In this document: piece by piece, positions 1 to 7,800 of the stretch | How positions within the stretch are numbered: the first letter of the stretch is position 1 | Layout: every line of letters begins with the position of its first letter | NCBI GenBank assembly: GCA_047615875.1 | Contig: JBLHGU010000142.1 | Span: 1-12,548 of the forward strand | Direction: 5' to 3' | Source: JBLHGU01 sp047615875 | GTDB lineage: Bacteria; Pseudomonadota; Gammaproteobacteria; Arenicellales; CAJQKF01 | DNA: 12,548 bases | Notes under the pieces: generated by a model | What the model saw: the letters and a program-made list of their open reading frames with translations, nothing else | Database searches by the model: none | What the model was told of the DNA's origin: nothing | Made by a program: the position numbers and the translations under genes

Positions 1-983
1 ATTCTTAAGCTGGTTTTTAATACCAATAGCCTGGCCATCTCAATTTCAGAAAAACTCCTGGCGATGTCCTCACGAACTGATTGATGACGACTTAAGGTTC
101 GACCAAAAGTGGTTCTGTTAGATACTCTCTGACAAGCTAACTCCAGCGCCCGTTGAGCTGCACCAACCAGTCTCATACAGTGATGCATGCGTCCTGGTCC
201 GAGTCTACCTTGCGCAATTTCAAATCCACGTCCCTCGCCCAATAATACATTCTGCAATGGAACGCGTACATTCTCAAAGTCAATCTCAGCGTGACCAAAG
301 GGTGCATCGTCATAACCCATAGTTGTCAGTGGTCTGATTAATTTAAGTCCCGGTGAATCTTTTGGCACTAACACCTGAGTTTGTTGTTTGTGTCTGTTCG
401 GATTATCAGGATCTGATTTACCCATAACAATCAAAATTTTAGTACGTTCATACATCGCACCGGTTATGAACCACTTCCGGCCATTTAATAGCCAGTGGTC
501 ACCATCCTGTTGAATGGTTAACTCAATGTTAGTTGCATCGCTTGATGCAACATGGGGCTCTGTCATCGCATAGGAGGATCTTATTTCCCCCGCAAGTAAA
601 GGCACAAGCCACTCCTGACGCTGGGCTTGTGTAGCGTACTTCATAAACACTTCCATGTTGCCAGTATCCGGTGCGTTGCAGTTAAACGCCTCTGGTGACC
701 AAAACACCCGCCCCATTTCCTCGGCTAGAGGAGCATAGTCCAGATAAGTCAACCCGCCATGATCACAATATTGCTCATATTCCCTGGGTACAAAAAGATT
801 CCACAAACCAGCTTCGCGAGCCTTTATTTTTAGCTCGTCCATCAGTGGGAGGGGCGCAAATCTGTTTTCCGCATCCGACAATTGCTGTCTATAAACCTGT
901 TCATTCGGATAAATATGCTGCTGCATGAATGCGCGCAACTGATCAAGCAATTCAATCGATTTTTCTGACGAGGTAAAATTCAT
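1..983 (-). CDS. Acyl-CoA dehydrogenase, ACAD10/11-like (C-terminus outside window)
   Basis: FAD-dependent acyl-CoA dehydrogenase, expected to introduce the alpha-beta double bond into an acyl-CoA thioester and pass electrons to ETF. Translating the minus strand from the ATG at 981-983 gives 327 open residues before the window edge; the family is usually about 400 residues, so the last fifth is missing. Visible are a helical N-terminal domain (about 1-130), the FAD/substrate signature AMTEPHVASSDAT at 139-151 (the ASSDAT variant typical of the ACAD10/11 branch rather than GSD), WFITGA at 171-176, and the start of the C-terminal helical domain with RLGPGRMHHCMR at 260-271 and NRTTFGRTLSRHQSV at 289-303. 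The catalytic base region is not reached. No strong ribosome binding site precedes the ATG. It follows the AsmA-family gene on the same strand after 66 bases with no clear terminator, so co-transcription is possible but not shown. The substrate cannot be told from sequence. Confidence 0.93.
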   Translation of the reverse strand, partial: MNFTSSEKSIELLDQLRAFMQQHIYPNEQVYRQQLSDAENRFAPLPLMDELKIKAREAGLWNLFVPREYEQYCDHGGLTYLDYAPLAEEMGRVFWSPEAFNCNAPDTGNMEVFMKYATQAQRQEWLVPLLAGEIRSSYAMTEPHVASSDATNIELTIQQDGDHWLLNGRKWFITGAMYERTKILIVMGKSDPDNPNRHKQQTQVLVPKDSPGLKLIRPLTTMGYDDAPFGHAEIDFENVRVPLQNVLLGEGRGFEIAQGRLGPGRMHHCMRLVGAAQRALELACQRVSNRTTFGRTLSRHQSVREDIARSFSEIEMARLLVLKTSLR

Positions 984-1049
984 TTGTAGAGTATTTGTTT
1001 AAGTGAGACGACTACTATAGCAACACTGGGGTCGCGTGAGAAACCTAAC

Positions 1050-3959
1050 TTATTCTGCAATAGCTTCTGGTTTCGCGAACAGGGAATTCTTGTCAATTTC
1101 CCAAAATTGCTTCTCTGCCTTCTGACACTCCTTGTCACCTGATGTAATTCGATTAAACACACCCTGAAAAAACAACGACATTCCGCCTGAGGCCACAGCC
1201 GCGCCTATACTGGCACCGCTCTTTAACAGGTTCTTAGTACTGGTTTTAATATTTGGATCGGATAGCGTTCCCACAACACTGATAGAATTTATCAAAGTTG
1301 AAGTGCCTATCCCAATGCCCTGATTCGACTTGGGCTTCAAGTCGAGCATTACCTTCTCGTTGGCAAAATTTATTTTTCCACCGCCCTGCAAGAAAAGCTT
1401 TTCCCCGCTTAACACTATTGTATTAGCAGCTTTCGCAATACCATTGTGAATATGGAAAGCCGCCAAACCACAATCCACTTGAATTTGCTTATCGTTGTCA
1501 TTGAAGGGGTTCAATAAGCGCATGACACCTAGAATAAAATCTGCCGATAAAAGATGGAGCTTTCGATCTGCAAGTGTTGCTTTGTTAACTCGCAAAAGAA
1601 AATAGCCGTCTGCACTGGATAGAATATCTTTAACGGAATCACCTTCTCCACTTACCTGTAGTTCGATATCCACATCGCCGGAGTATTGGTCGCTTTCGCC
1701 AACCAATGCACGAAGTTCGCCAGGGTTTATATTGTGTACTTTTGTTACTACGCTAACCCGCGGCAATTCTGGCCTTGAATCAACATCTATAACAACCAAA
1801 GAATTGCCCCCCCCCTGTAGAGACTGAACCGCTTCGATTTGTAATTGGCCTTGTTGTGATCGGGCTTCCAGCACTAAATTTTGATATATCAGTGCAGGCG
1901 ACAGAACCGTGTCAGCTCGCACCTTCAAATCCAGATCGAAGTGATTAAACATGCGCAGATTCAACGAGTCTTGAGAGAAATATTGATCTTCCTGTTTAGA
2001 TGTAAAACCTAAATCAACTATATTAATGCGCGGGGAATTCAACTCAAGTTGCAGGAAATCTGTAGCACCAGCTCGTTTTTCGAACTGAATATTCCCGACT
2101 ATTTTCGTTTCACCAGTAGCAAACGTCAGGTTAGATAGATTTAGTCCCATATCACTGTACTGAATATCTGCTTCAAAGTCAGTCAGCGCCGGGAACTCAA
2201 TATCCACACCAGCCTGACGCGCAAATAGATTGGGATCAGCCGCCTTGAGGGTAATTTTACCACCTCCTGACGTTGCTTTATCAGCATCTACATTGCCGGT
2301 AAACTGAATCAATCCGGGCCCATCGATCTGCCTTGCAGTTATTTCAAAACCCTGCGTATAGAAATCTTTGGCAACGAAAGTGCCAGTCATTTTTTCTGGC
2401 ACAATGGCCGCCGCTAAATTAAAACTGAATGGAGAATCAGCAACCGACATCTGAGGTAGGTACTCAAACTGCAAATCAATCCCTTTAAGTTCACTTAAAT
2501 TTTCCGCTTTCCCAAAAATATCTAGAGCGCCAATAACCAGCATGATCTTGCCATTGACTGAAACAGATTTTTTTAAACCCTTTGGCGCAAAAATACTTAG
2601 ATGCCAGGGTGGAGCAGAGGATGCATTACCCCCTACTGGAGAATCATTATGAAAACCTGCGGTGGAAATCTCCAACTGACTATCGTGCAAATTTGTCAAA
2701 TCGCCAATATCACCATTAACCGACAATGCCAGATCATTCTGACTGATATTCGCGTTGAGATTTTTTAGAGATATCAGCTGGTTTTCGATACTAATCTTTG
2801 CGGATGCTGTGCCCTGCCCTTCAGCCCCCCAAACACTCGTTTTAGAAACCAGCACCGCCGCGGGATTCTCAAATTCAAGTTGTGAGTCCAACTCAACAAG
2901 AGTCGACATAGATAGCTTCGCGGTACCACTAGCACTTAGTTTCAGATTTGCTTCACCCACAGATATTTGCAAATTTTCCAGCTGCAACTCATCTCTGCTA
3001 CCATAGAACTTCAAGCTGGCATTCAGCGAGCCCTGTAGCTGGCTTGCTACATCGAACTGACCTAGAAATTGCTTGGCATCAATGGCCGTAAGATTTGCGA
3101 TTCCCGAGGAAAAGATGAGGTCATTACCATTTTGAAGCTCCGCAATTAAGGAGGTGGTAAGCTGCCCATGGGGCGTCAGCAGGGATAATTCATCTACACC
3201 TAACTGCCAATTGGACAAGGTCCCAGTGAGCTCTCCCAGAGCCTTCATTTGCATATTGGGTCTGCTTTTATCCGATCGAGCTGACAGCGTTAGACCATTT
3301 GTGTGCAAGGTTTGCAGGTCATCGATCAAACCGGACAACCCAACCTCCAGGCCACGATACTTGATGCTTGATGAAACATAGGCTTTTCCCGGCGCCTGTT
3401 TTTCCAATCTAGCCTGAAATGTGAAAGGCCTATTCAGCAATCCGCCGGATGCCGACATCTCCAACATGGAATCCGCGATAGTCTGCAATTCAAAGCGTTG
3501 CAAATCTGCCACTGTCAAACCGTCATCAATAACCGTCAGGCGTGCAACTTTCAAACTAGCGTCAACAGCAGGAAATTCAAAGGCCCGGTCCTTTACTACG
3601 CTGTCACCAGTGCCCGTGGGTAGATTAATCTGGGCTTGCTTAATCCGGCCCTGCCATTCAATGCGCTCACCACTTAACCATTGCCACCAGGGAAGATTTA
3701 CGGTTAGGTCGTCTACACTCAAATACTCGAATCGAGCCTCTGACTGATAAAGGGAAAGCTGCTCTATACGCAGTCCGGAGAATTCCTCGCCAGGACCAAT
3801 AGCACCCTGAATTTCTACCGGCATTTGCAATATGGTGGATAATTTGCCAGATATGAAGGTTCTACCGGAATTCGAATTTATATAGGCGAACACCGCCAAA
3901 GCCAAAAGGCCAAGACCTAATATGAATGTTACTAACCAGAATAAAATTTTTTTCAGCAT
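1050..3959 (-). CDS. AsmA-family protein (large inner-membrane-anchored, periplasmic)
   Basis: A 969-residue protein with one N-terminal membrane helix (about residues 5-26, after the basic start MLKK) and a very long, beta-rich periplasmic part. The C-terminal third (about 750-940) has the AsmA-like ending: a block around VNKATLADRKLHLLSADF, a conserved cysteine at about 830 followed by AAFHIHNG, then a sheet-rich stretch and a glycine-rich segment near 905-930. AsmA-type proteins are thought to bridge the inner and outer membranes and to influence lipid transport and outer-membrane assembly; that role is family knowledge and was not deduced here. No partner gene is adjacent. It is divergent from ttcA across 66 bases. 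Odd point: the coding strand holds nine consecutive G at 1807-1815, encoding Q715-GGG, where one slipped base would truncate the protein ahead of its conserved C-terminus. The family assignment is firm; the specific subfamily (AsmA, YicH, YhjG) is not resolved. Confidence 0.88.
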   Translation of the reverse strand: MLKKILFWLVTFILGLGLLALAVFAYINSNSGRTFISGKLSTILQMPVEIQGAIGPGEEFSGLRIEQLSLYQSEARFEYLSVDDLTVNLPWWQWLSGERIEWQGRIKQAQINLPTGTGDSVVKDRAFEFPAVDASLKVARLTVIDDGLTVADLQRFELQTIADSMLEMSASGGLLNRPFTFQARLEKQAPGKAYVSSSIKYRGLEVGLSGLIDDLQTLHTNGLTLSARSDKSRPNMQMKALGELTGTLSNWQLGVDELSLLTPHGQLTTSLIAELQNGNDLIFSSGIANLTAIDAKQFLGQFDVASQLQGSLNASLKFYGSRDELQLENLQISVGEANLKLSASGTAKLSMSTLVELDSQLEFENPAAVLVSKTSVWGAEGQGTASAKISIENQLISLKNLNANISQNDLALSVNGDIGDLTNLHDSQLEISTAGFHNDSPVGGNASSAPPWHLSIFAPKGLKKSVSVNGKIMLVIGALDIFGKAENLSELKGIDLQFEYLPQMSVADSPFSFNLAAAIVPEKMTGTFVAKDFYTQGFEITARQIDGPGLIQFTGNVDADKATSGGGKITLKAADPNLFARQAGVDIEFPALTDFEADIQYSDMGLNLSNLTFATGETKIVGNIQFEKRAGATDFLQLELNSPRINIVDLGFTSKQEDQYFSQDSLNLRMFNHFDLDLKVRADTVLSPALIYQNLVLEARSQQGQLQIEAVQSLQGGGNSLVVIDVDSRPELPRVSVVTKVHNINPGELRALVGESDQYSGDVDIELQVSGEGDSVKDILSSADGYFLLRVNKATLADRKLHLLSADFILGVMRLLNPFNDNDKQIQVDCGLAAFHIHNGIAKAANTIVLSGEKLFLQGGGKINFANEKVMLDLKPKSNQGIGIGTSTLINSISVVGTLSDPNIKTSTKNLLKSGASIGAAVASGGMSLFFQGVFNRITSGDKECQKAEKQFWEIDKNSLFAKPEAIAE

Positions 3960-3971
3960 TTAATCTTAAGA

Positions 3972-4000
3972 TTGTTTCGAGCATTCATGTAACATATACG
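3972..4000 (+). promoter_or_regulatory. Possible sigma70-type promoter for ttcA
   Basis: TTGTTT at 3972-3977 and TATACG at 3995-4000 are separated by 17 bases. Each box matches consensus only partly (3/6 and 4/6), but the spacing is ideal and the position fits: transcription would begin near 4007, about 20 bases before the ttcA ATG. Weak evidence; an overlapping asmA promoter on the other strand must also lie in this 66-base gap, but I could not pick one. Confidence 0.25.
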
Positions 4001-4006
4001 CTGTTT

Positions 4007-4020
4007 TGAAAACGTTCTCA
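4007..4020. promoter_or_regulatory. LacI-family-like operator palindrome
   Basis: TGAAAACGTTCTCA is a near-perfect dyad centred on ACGT and matches the general LacI/GalR/PurR operator pattern TGNAANCGNTTNCA at all but one fixed base (C in place of T at position 11). It ends 5 bases before the ttcA ATG and covers the start point expected from the candidate promoter, which is where a repressor would act. No LacI-family regulator gene is in the window, so binding is an inference. Confidence 0.3.
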
Positions 4021-4025
4021 TTGTC

Positions 4026-4868
4026 ATGCTCGCTATAGATGAAACTTCACGCAAATATCAGCGTGAATCTGATAAATTACACAAAAAACTGCGTCGAATG
4101 GTCGGGCGCGCCATTGCAGACTTCAACATGATTGAGGAGGGCGACCGGGTAATGGTTTGCCTGTCCGGTGGCAAAGACTCTTATACCATGTTGGATATTT
4201 TACTAGACCTGCAACGTAAAGCACCCATTAAGTTTGAGTTAATTGCGGTTAACCTTGATCAGAAACAGCCAGATTACCCAGCCCACATTCTACCGGAGTA
4301 CCTGCAAAATCTGGGCGTTCAATACGACATCATTGAACGGGATACTTACAGCGTAGTTAAACGGGTAATCCCGGAGAACAAAACCATGTGCGGGCTTTGC
4401 TCCCGCCTACGTCGCGGAACGCTATACGGTTACGCAGAAGAGCACGGCATTACAAAAATTGCCCTGGGCCATCATCGGGACGACATTATAGAGACATTGT
4501 TTCTGAATATGTTCAACGGTGGGTCATTGAGCGCCATGCCGCCCTGGTTGCGTAGCGATGATGGAAAAAATGTTGTCATTCGCCCCATGGCTTACTGTCG
4601 TGAACAAGACATTGAAGAATTCGCCAAACAACGTGAATATCCAATCATTCCCTGCAATCTGTGCGGCTCACAGGAAAACCTTCAACGCCAGGCAACCAAA
4701 GCCATGTTGAGAGAATGGGAACGAAAAATTCCAGGCCGAGTCGAGAGTATTTTTCGCAGCATCCAAAATGTAAAACCATCGCAACTTGCGGACCGAAAGC
4801 TGTTCCCTTTCTCTGGGAAGTCTGAGGACGAGAAAGCCTGGTTACTCACAGAGCAGGAGTCCGAATGA
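4026..4868 (+). CDS. ttcA: tRNA 2-thiocytidine(32) synthetase TtcA
   Basis: Cytoplasmic ATP-dependent, iron-sulfur-dependent enzyme that thiolates cytidine 32 of certain tRNAs. The 280-residue protein has the PP-loop ATPase motif SGGKDS at 47-52, the CGLC pair at 122-125 and a second pair, CNLC, at 210-213. Together these supply the cysteines that hold the [4Fe-4S] cluster in TtcA. GHHRDDIIETLFLNMF at 148-163 and MPPWLRSDD are further family hallmarks. Its length is slightly below the E. coli protein (about 310 residues), mostly at the ends. The ATG at 4026 has no evident Shine-Dalgarno sequence, and only a short leader is expected. It is the first gene of a two-gene unit: its TGA overlaps the ATG of the aminopeptidase gene (ATGA at 4865-4868), which suggests translational coupling. 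A LacI-type palindrome just upstream may control it. Confidence 0.97.
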   Translation: MLAIDETSRKYQRESDKLHKKLRRMVGRAIADFNMIEEGDRVMVCLSGGKDSYTMLDILLDLQRKAPIKFELIAVNLDQKQPDYPAHILPEYLQNLGVQYDIIERDTYSVVKRVIPENKTMCGLCSRLRRGTLYGYAEEHGITKIALGHHRDDIIETLFLNMFNGGSLSAMPPWLRSDDGKNVVIRPMAYCREQDIEEFAKQREYPIIPCNLCGSQENLQRQATKAMLREWERKIPGRVESIFRSIQNVKPSQLADRKLFPFSGKSEDEKAWLLTEQESE

Positions 4869-6151
4869 ATCAGCAATCGTTTAATCAGGAATTATTCGAG
4901 TTTCTGCAATCATCGCCTACGCCTTTTCATTGCGTAGAAAATTTAATCACTAAACTACAAAACGACGGATTTACCTTTCTGCCAGAATCCAGTCACTGGA
5001 ATCTGGAGCGTGGCGGTCGTTATGTAACGACTCGGGACAATGGGTCATTGGTTGCTTTTATATTTGGGGATAGTGATCCCGACCAGGGCAAATTGCATCT
5101 GGTTGGCTCCCATACAGACAGCCCGTGTCTTAAGATCAAGCCTGAACCTGACATCAGCCGTGCGGGCTATAATCAAGTTGGTGTGGAAGTTTACGGTGGC
5201 GTCCTTTTAAATCCCTGGTTTGACCGTGATCTTTCCATCGCGGGTCGTTTGACCTACCTCAATTCGAACGGCGACATTGCCAACGCCCTGATCAATTTTC
5301 AGCAGCCAATTGCCATCATCCCCAGTCTGGCGATCCACCTCGATCGTGAGGCCAATAACAGTCGCAGCATAAATGCGCAAAACCATCTTTATCCGGTGAT
5401 TGGTCTGGCTGGAGATGACTCTCTAAGTTTGCGTGAACACCTTAGCTGCCAGTTTAACAAAGAGCATGAGAATCTGAATTTAGAACAAATTCTCGACTAT
5501 GACTTAAGTTTCTATGATTGTCAGGCGCCATCGCTGATCGGCATAAATGGTGAGTTTATCGCCTCAGCACGCCTGGATAATCTATTGAGTTGCTTCATTG
5601 GTTTGAAGGCTTTGCAGAATTCTTCAGCAGGCAGTACCACGACAATTCTTGCCTGCCATGATCACGAGGAGGTGGGTAGCATGTCCGCTGGGGGTGCTCA
5701 GGGTCCTTTTCTGGATACCGTACTGCACAGGTTATTTCCGGACCGTAGTGAGCGCAGTCGAATTCTCAGTCGGTCATTAATGGTATCTGCAGATAACGCT
5801 CATGCCGTACATCCAAACTTCAAGGAAAAACATGATAGCAATCATCAACCGGTACTCAACGGTGGCCCGGTAATCAAGTTCAATGCCAATCAACGTTACG
5901 CTACTAATTCCGAAACCGCGGCCATGTTTCGCAGCTTTTGTCACCAGGCTGAGGTTGCAGTACAAACCATGGCAATGCGCAATGATATGGCCTGTGGCTC
6001 AACAATTGGGCCTATCAGCGCGTCTGAGCTTGGTGTTTCAGTAGTAGATATCGGCGTGCCTCAGTGGGCAATGCACTCAATTCGGGAAACTGCCGGAGCT
6101 AAAGACTCCTTTGATTTATACCGAGTGTTGCAGACGTTTTTTAATAGCTGA
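4865..6151 (+). CDS. apeB: M18-family aminopeptidase (ApeB-like)
   Basis: Cytoplasmic metallo-aminopeptidase of peptidase family M18 (aspartyl aminopeptidase-like), releasing N-terminal residues from peptides. The 428 residues match the family's normal length. Metal ligands and catalytic residues can be placed by motif: H83 in SHTDSP, D238 in ARLDNL (bridging), E268/E269 in HDHEEVGS, D310 in SADNAHA and H404 in MHSIRE. NPWFDRDL at 116-123 and MRNDMACGSTIGP at 371-383 are also typical. The start is well set: AGGAG at 4855-4859 lies 5 bases before the ATG, which overlaps the ttcA stop. The 3' end overlaps convergent gluQ by 36 bases, so the last dozen codons are read on both strands. The exact peptide preference (acidic or broader) is not evident from sequence. 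Confidence 0.95.
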   Translation: MNQQSFNQELFEFLQSSPTPFHCVENLITKLQNDGFTFLPESSHWNLERGGRYVTTRDNGSLVAFIFGDSDPDQGKLHLVGSHTDSPCLKIKPEPDISRAGYNQVGVEVYGGVLLNPWFDRDLSIAGRLTYLNSNGDIANALINFQQPIAIIPSLAIHLDREANNSRSINAQNHLYPVIGLAGDDSLSLREHLSCQFNKEHENLNLEQILDYDLSFYDCQAPSLIGINGEFIASARLDNLLSCFIGLKALQNSSAGSTTTILACHDHEEVGSMSAGGAQGPFLDTVLHRLFPDRSERSRILSRSLMVSADNAHAVHPNFKEKHDSNHQPVLNGGPVIKFNANQRYATNSETAAMFRSFCHQAEVAVQTMAMRNDMACGSTIGPISASELGVSVVDIGVPQWAMHSIRETAGAKDSFDLYRVLQTFFNS

Positions 6152-7108
6152 TTGCATGGTCTCTACAGTGTAGGAATGCAGTAGCTCATTCAGGCTAACA
6201 GGCCCACTATCAACTTCAATTAATCCTAGCCCTTCTGCCAACAATCCTAGCACGGCTTCAACCGAAAACCCCTCTTTCCTCATGTCGGCTAAAGCGGGGG
6301 AAGCACTACGTTTTGAGAGCTTTTCGCCATCGATATCTTCGCGCAGAGGCATATGCCAATATCGAGGCCGTGGTTCACCCAACGCTTTATAGATTAAAGA
6401 TTGTGGAAAAACCGAGTCAAGCAAATCAGCTCCGCGCACTATATCGGTTATACCTTGTGCGATATCGTCAACCACAACAGCTAGATGGTAAGCAACTACT
6501 CCGTCTTTCCGGTTCACCACGAAATCGCCGACATCAGTTTTTAGGTTAACCCTTTGATGCCCAAAAATATGATCATCGAAACTACAATCCCCCTCACCGG
6601 CAAGCATCCTTAAGGCGTAACCGGGTTGTTTTTTATTTGTTAAGTCAGGTTTAGCTACAAACGTTTTCTGACGGCAATCGCCAGGGTAGACGAGCCCCAA
6701 TTTTCCATAAGTTGTACCGCGGTGCATTTCCAATTTTTTTCGCGAACATATGCAGGGAAACAGGAGTTCGTTTTGAATTAGCTTTTGCAGGGCCACGATA
6801 TACAGATCGTTTCTTTCGCTCTGCAAATAACCAGCACTTGAATCTGTTCGACCTGGACCAATATCCCAATCCAGGCCTAACCACGTGAGATCCTCGATAA
6901 TCTGTTCTGTGAACTTCACACGACAACGCCGAAAATCCAGATCCTCTATGCGAAGAATATATTCGTATCCGCTGAGTCGCGCGTGTAGCCAGGCAGCCAG
7001 AGCAGTTTGCATGTTACCCAGGTGCAATTGTCCTGTCGGGCTAGGCGCATATCTGGCGCGGCCACACTTTTCGTTAGCAATGTTGTCAATTGTGTTTGAA
7101 TTAATCAT
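6116..7108 (-). CDS. gluQ: Glutamyl-queuosine tRNA(Asp) synthetase GluQ
   Basis: A glutamyl-tRNA synthetase paralogue lacking the anticodon-binding half. It activates glutamate and attaches it to the queuosine base at position 34 of tRNA(Asp). The 330-residue protein begins the catalytic core at RYAPSPTG (19-26) with the class I HIGH-equivalent HLGN at 29-32, then RIEDLD at 53-58. The zinc-type set C119-x-C121...Y141...C145 is intact, and the KMSKS-equivalent KLSKR is at 263-267. The short length (full GltX is about 470 residues) is what separates GluQ from GltX. In many gammaproteobacteria gluQ follows dksA; here it stands alone with its own promoter candidate. The start ATG has only a weak ribosome binding site, but no other ATG lies before the HLGN motif. 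The stop codon lies inside the end of the convergent aminopeptidase gene. Confidence 0.96.
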   Translation of the reverse strand: MINSNTIDNIANEKCGRARYAPSPTGQLHLGNMQTALAAWLHARLSGYEYILRIEDLDFRRCRVKFTEQIIEDLTWLGLDWDIGPGRTDSSAGYLQSERNDLYIVALQKLIQNELLFPCICSRKKLEMHRGTTYGKLGLVYPGDCRQKTFVAKPDLTNKKQPGYALRMLAGEGDCSFDDHIFGHQRVNLKTDVGDFVVNRKDGVVAYHLAVVVDDIAQGITDIVRGADLLDSVFPQSLIYKALGEPRPRYWHMPLREDIDGEKLSKRSASPALADMRKEGFSVEAVLGLLAEGLGLIEVDSGPVSLNELLHSYTVETMQSAIKKRLQHSV

Positions 7109-7144
7109 TACATCTGTTCTGAAAATTCCCGTGTCAGCAGATCA

Positions 7145-7172
7145 ATTTTGTCTCTGTCCACGATACTGTCAA
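7145..7172 (-). promoter_or_regulatory. Probable sigma70-type promoter for gluQ
   Basis: On the minus strand a perfect TTGACA (+ strand 7167-7172) is followed after 16 bases by CAAAAT (+ strand 7145-7150; 4 of 6 match TATAAT). Transcription would begin around 7138, giving a leader of about 30 bases before the gluQ ATG at 7108. The perfect -35 box makes this the best promoter candidate in the window, though the -10 box is modest. Confidence 0.45.
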
Positions 7173-7236
7173 ATTAAGTTCATCCATGAAACATCTATTT
7201 ACCCAATCATTATCAAGCTACTGCCCATTCCAAACT

Positions 7237-7452
7237 TTAAACGAATATGTCCATGGCATTCGATGGTGAGTACCACTTATTTTCATTAGTCCTCGTATCA
7301 GTGATATCAAGATAAAAATCAGGCACCGCATCAATAGTAGGATTGGATTCTATGCTCATGACGAGATGCATCGCCACTTTTCTGCATAGAAAAGTTAACT
7401 CGTCGATACCACTTCTACAGCTAGGCAAGCCCAACGATTCCTGTTTGTGCAT
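7237..7452 (-). CDS. Doubtful small ORF, 71 residues, unknown
   Basis: An ATG-started open frame on the minus strand in the gap upstream of gluQ. I do not recognise the protein. It has three cysteines, no signal peptide or membrane helix, and a mixed polar composition (with VPDFYLDITDTRTNE in its second half) that looks somewhat protein-like rather than random. A GGTGGT directly abuts the ATG, too close to be a normal ribosome binding site. It opposes no known gene, so it is not a shadow of one, but chance openness of this length in AT-rich DNA is quite possible. It could also be a remnant of a larger gene. Confidence 0.22.
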   Translation of the reverse strand: MHKQESLGLPSCRSGIDELTFLCRKVAMHLVMSIESNPTIDAVPDFYLDITDTRTNENKWYSPSNAMDIFV

Positions 7453-7592
7453 ACCACCGTTTACAATTTAATTAATCTTTGACACTATCTTGTTGGAGTT
7501 GAGCATTACCGAACACTTAGGACAAGTTCGTTCAAAGTTTGGAATACTACACAGGCTTCATGATAATAATGGGACAAATTCTATTTCTTCGA

Positions 7593-7605
7593 CGAATTTA
7601 ATTCG
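7593..7605. repeat. Short palindrome CGAATT-T-AATTCG
   Basis: Perfect 6-base arms around one central base, about 30 bases upstream of the TATAAT at 7635-7640. It lies between the two arms of a 9-base inverted repeat, GAATACTAC (7542-7550) and GTAGTATTC (7609-7617). It could be a regulator site for the secreted-protein gene; in AT-rich DNA it may also be chance. Confidence 0.3.
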
Positions 7606-7634
7606 ACAGTAGTATTCTGAACACTATTCAAATT

Positions 7635-7640
7635 TATAAT
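7635..7640 (+). promoter_or_regulatory. Possible -10 box for the secreted-protein gene
   Basis: A perfect TATAAT facing the gene at 7801, about 160 bases upstream of it. At the normal distance no good -35 box is present, so the site would need an activator or be coincidental. A second, poorer candidate, TAGAAT at 7750-7755, lies nearer the gene and also lacks a good -35 box. Confidence 0.2.
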
Positions 7641-7800
7641 TATTGGTTGTCAGAATGGAGTGGAGCGGTCGCCTGAGAATCAAGGTTAGATTACAGTCTC
7701 TAAAAAATTAATTTGCCAATACCAATAGTACATCGTCCCACATCCTAATTAGAATGGTAGTATTAACTTCTGAAGAAAACACACATGTCTGGGGTAACGC

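Larger units (their letters stand above)
7109..7800. other. AT-rich gene-poor intergenic region
   Basis: About 690 bases between gluQ (leftward) and the secreted-protein gene (rightward). They are visibly more AT-rich than the flanking genes; for example 7601-7660 has about 30 percent G+C. It holds the gluQ promoter candidate, one doubtful small ORF (7237-7452, minus), a perfect TATAAT at 7635-7640, short inverted and direct copies of a GTAGTATT word, and a small palindrome at 7593-7605. No RNA gene, CRISPR or intact mobile element is recognisable. Confidence 0.6.

Noticed and set aside
695..928. 77-residue plus-strand open frame
   Set aside because: It lies wholly opposite the acyl-CoA dehydrogenase coding sequence and shows no recognisable domain or ribosome binding site; a shadow frame.
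6885..7289. 134-residue plus-strand open frame over the start of gluQ
   Set aside because: More than half is antisense to the conserved N-terminus of gluQ, and the remainder is low-complexity AT-rich sequence; no family resemblance.
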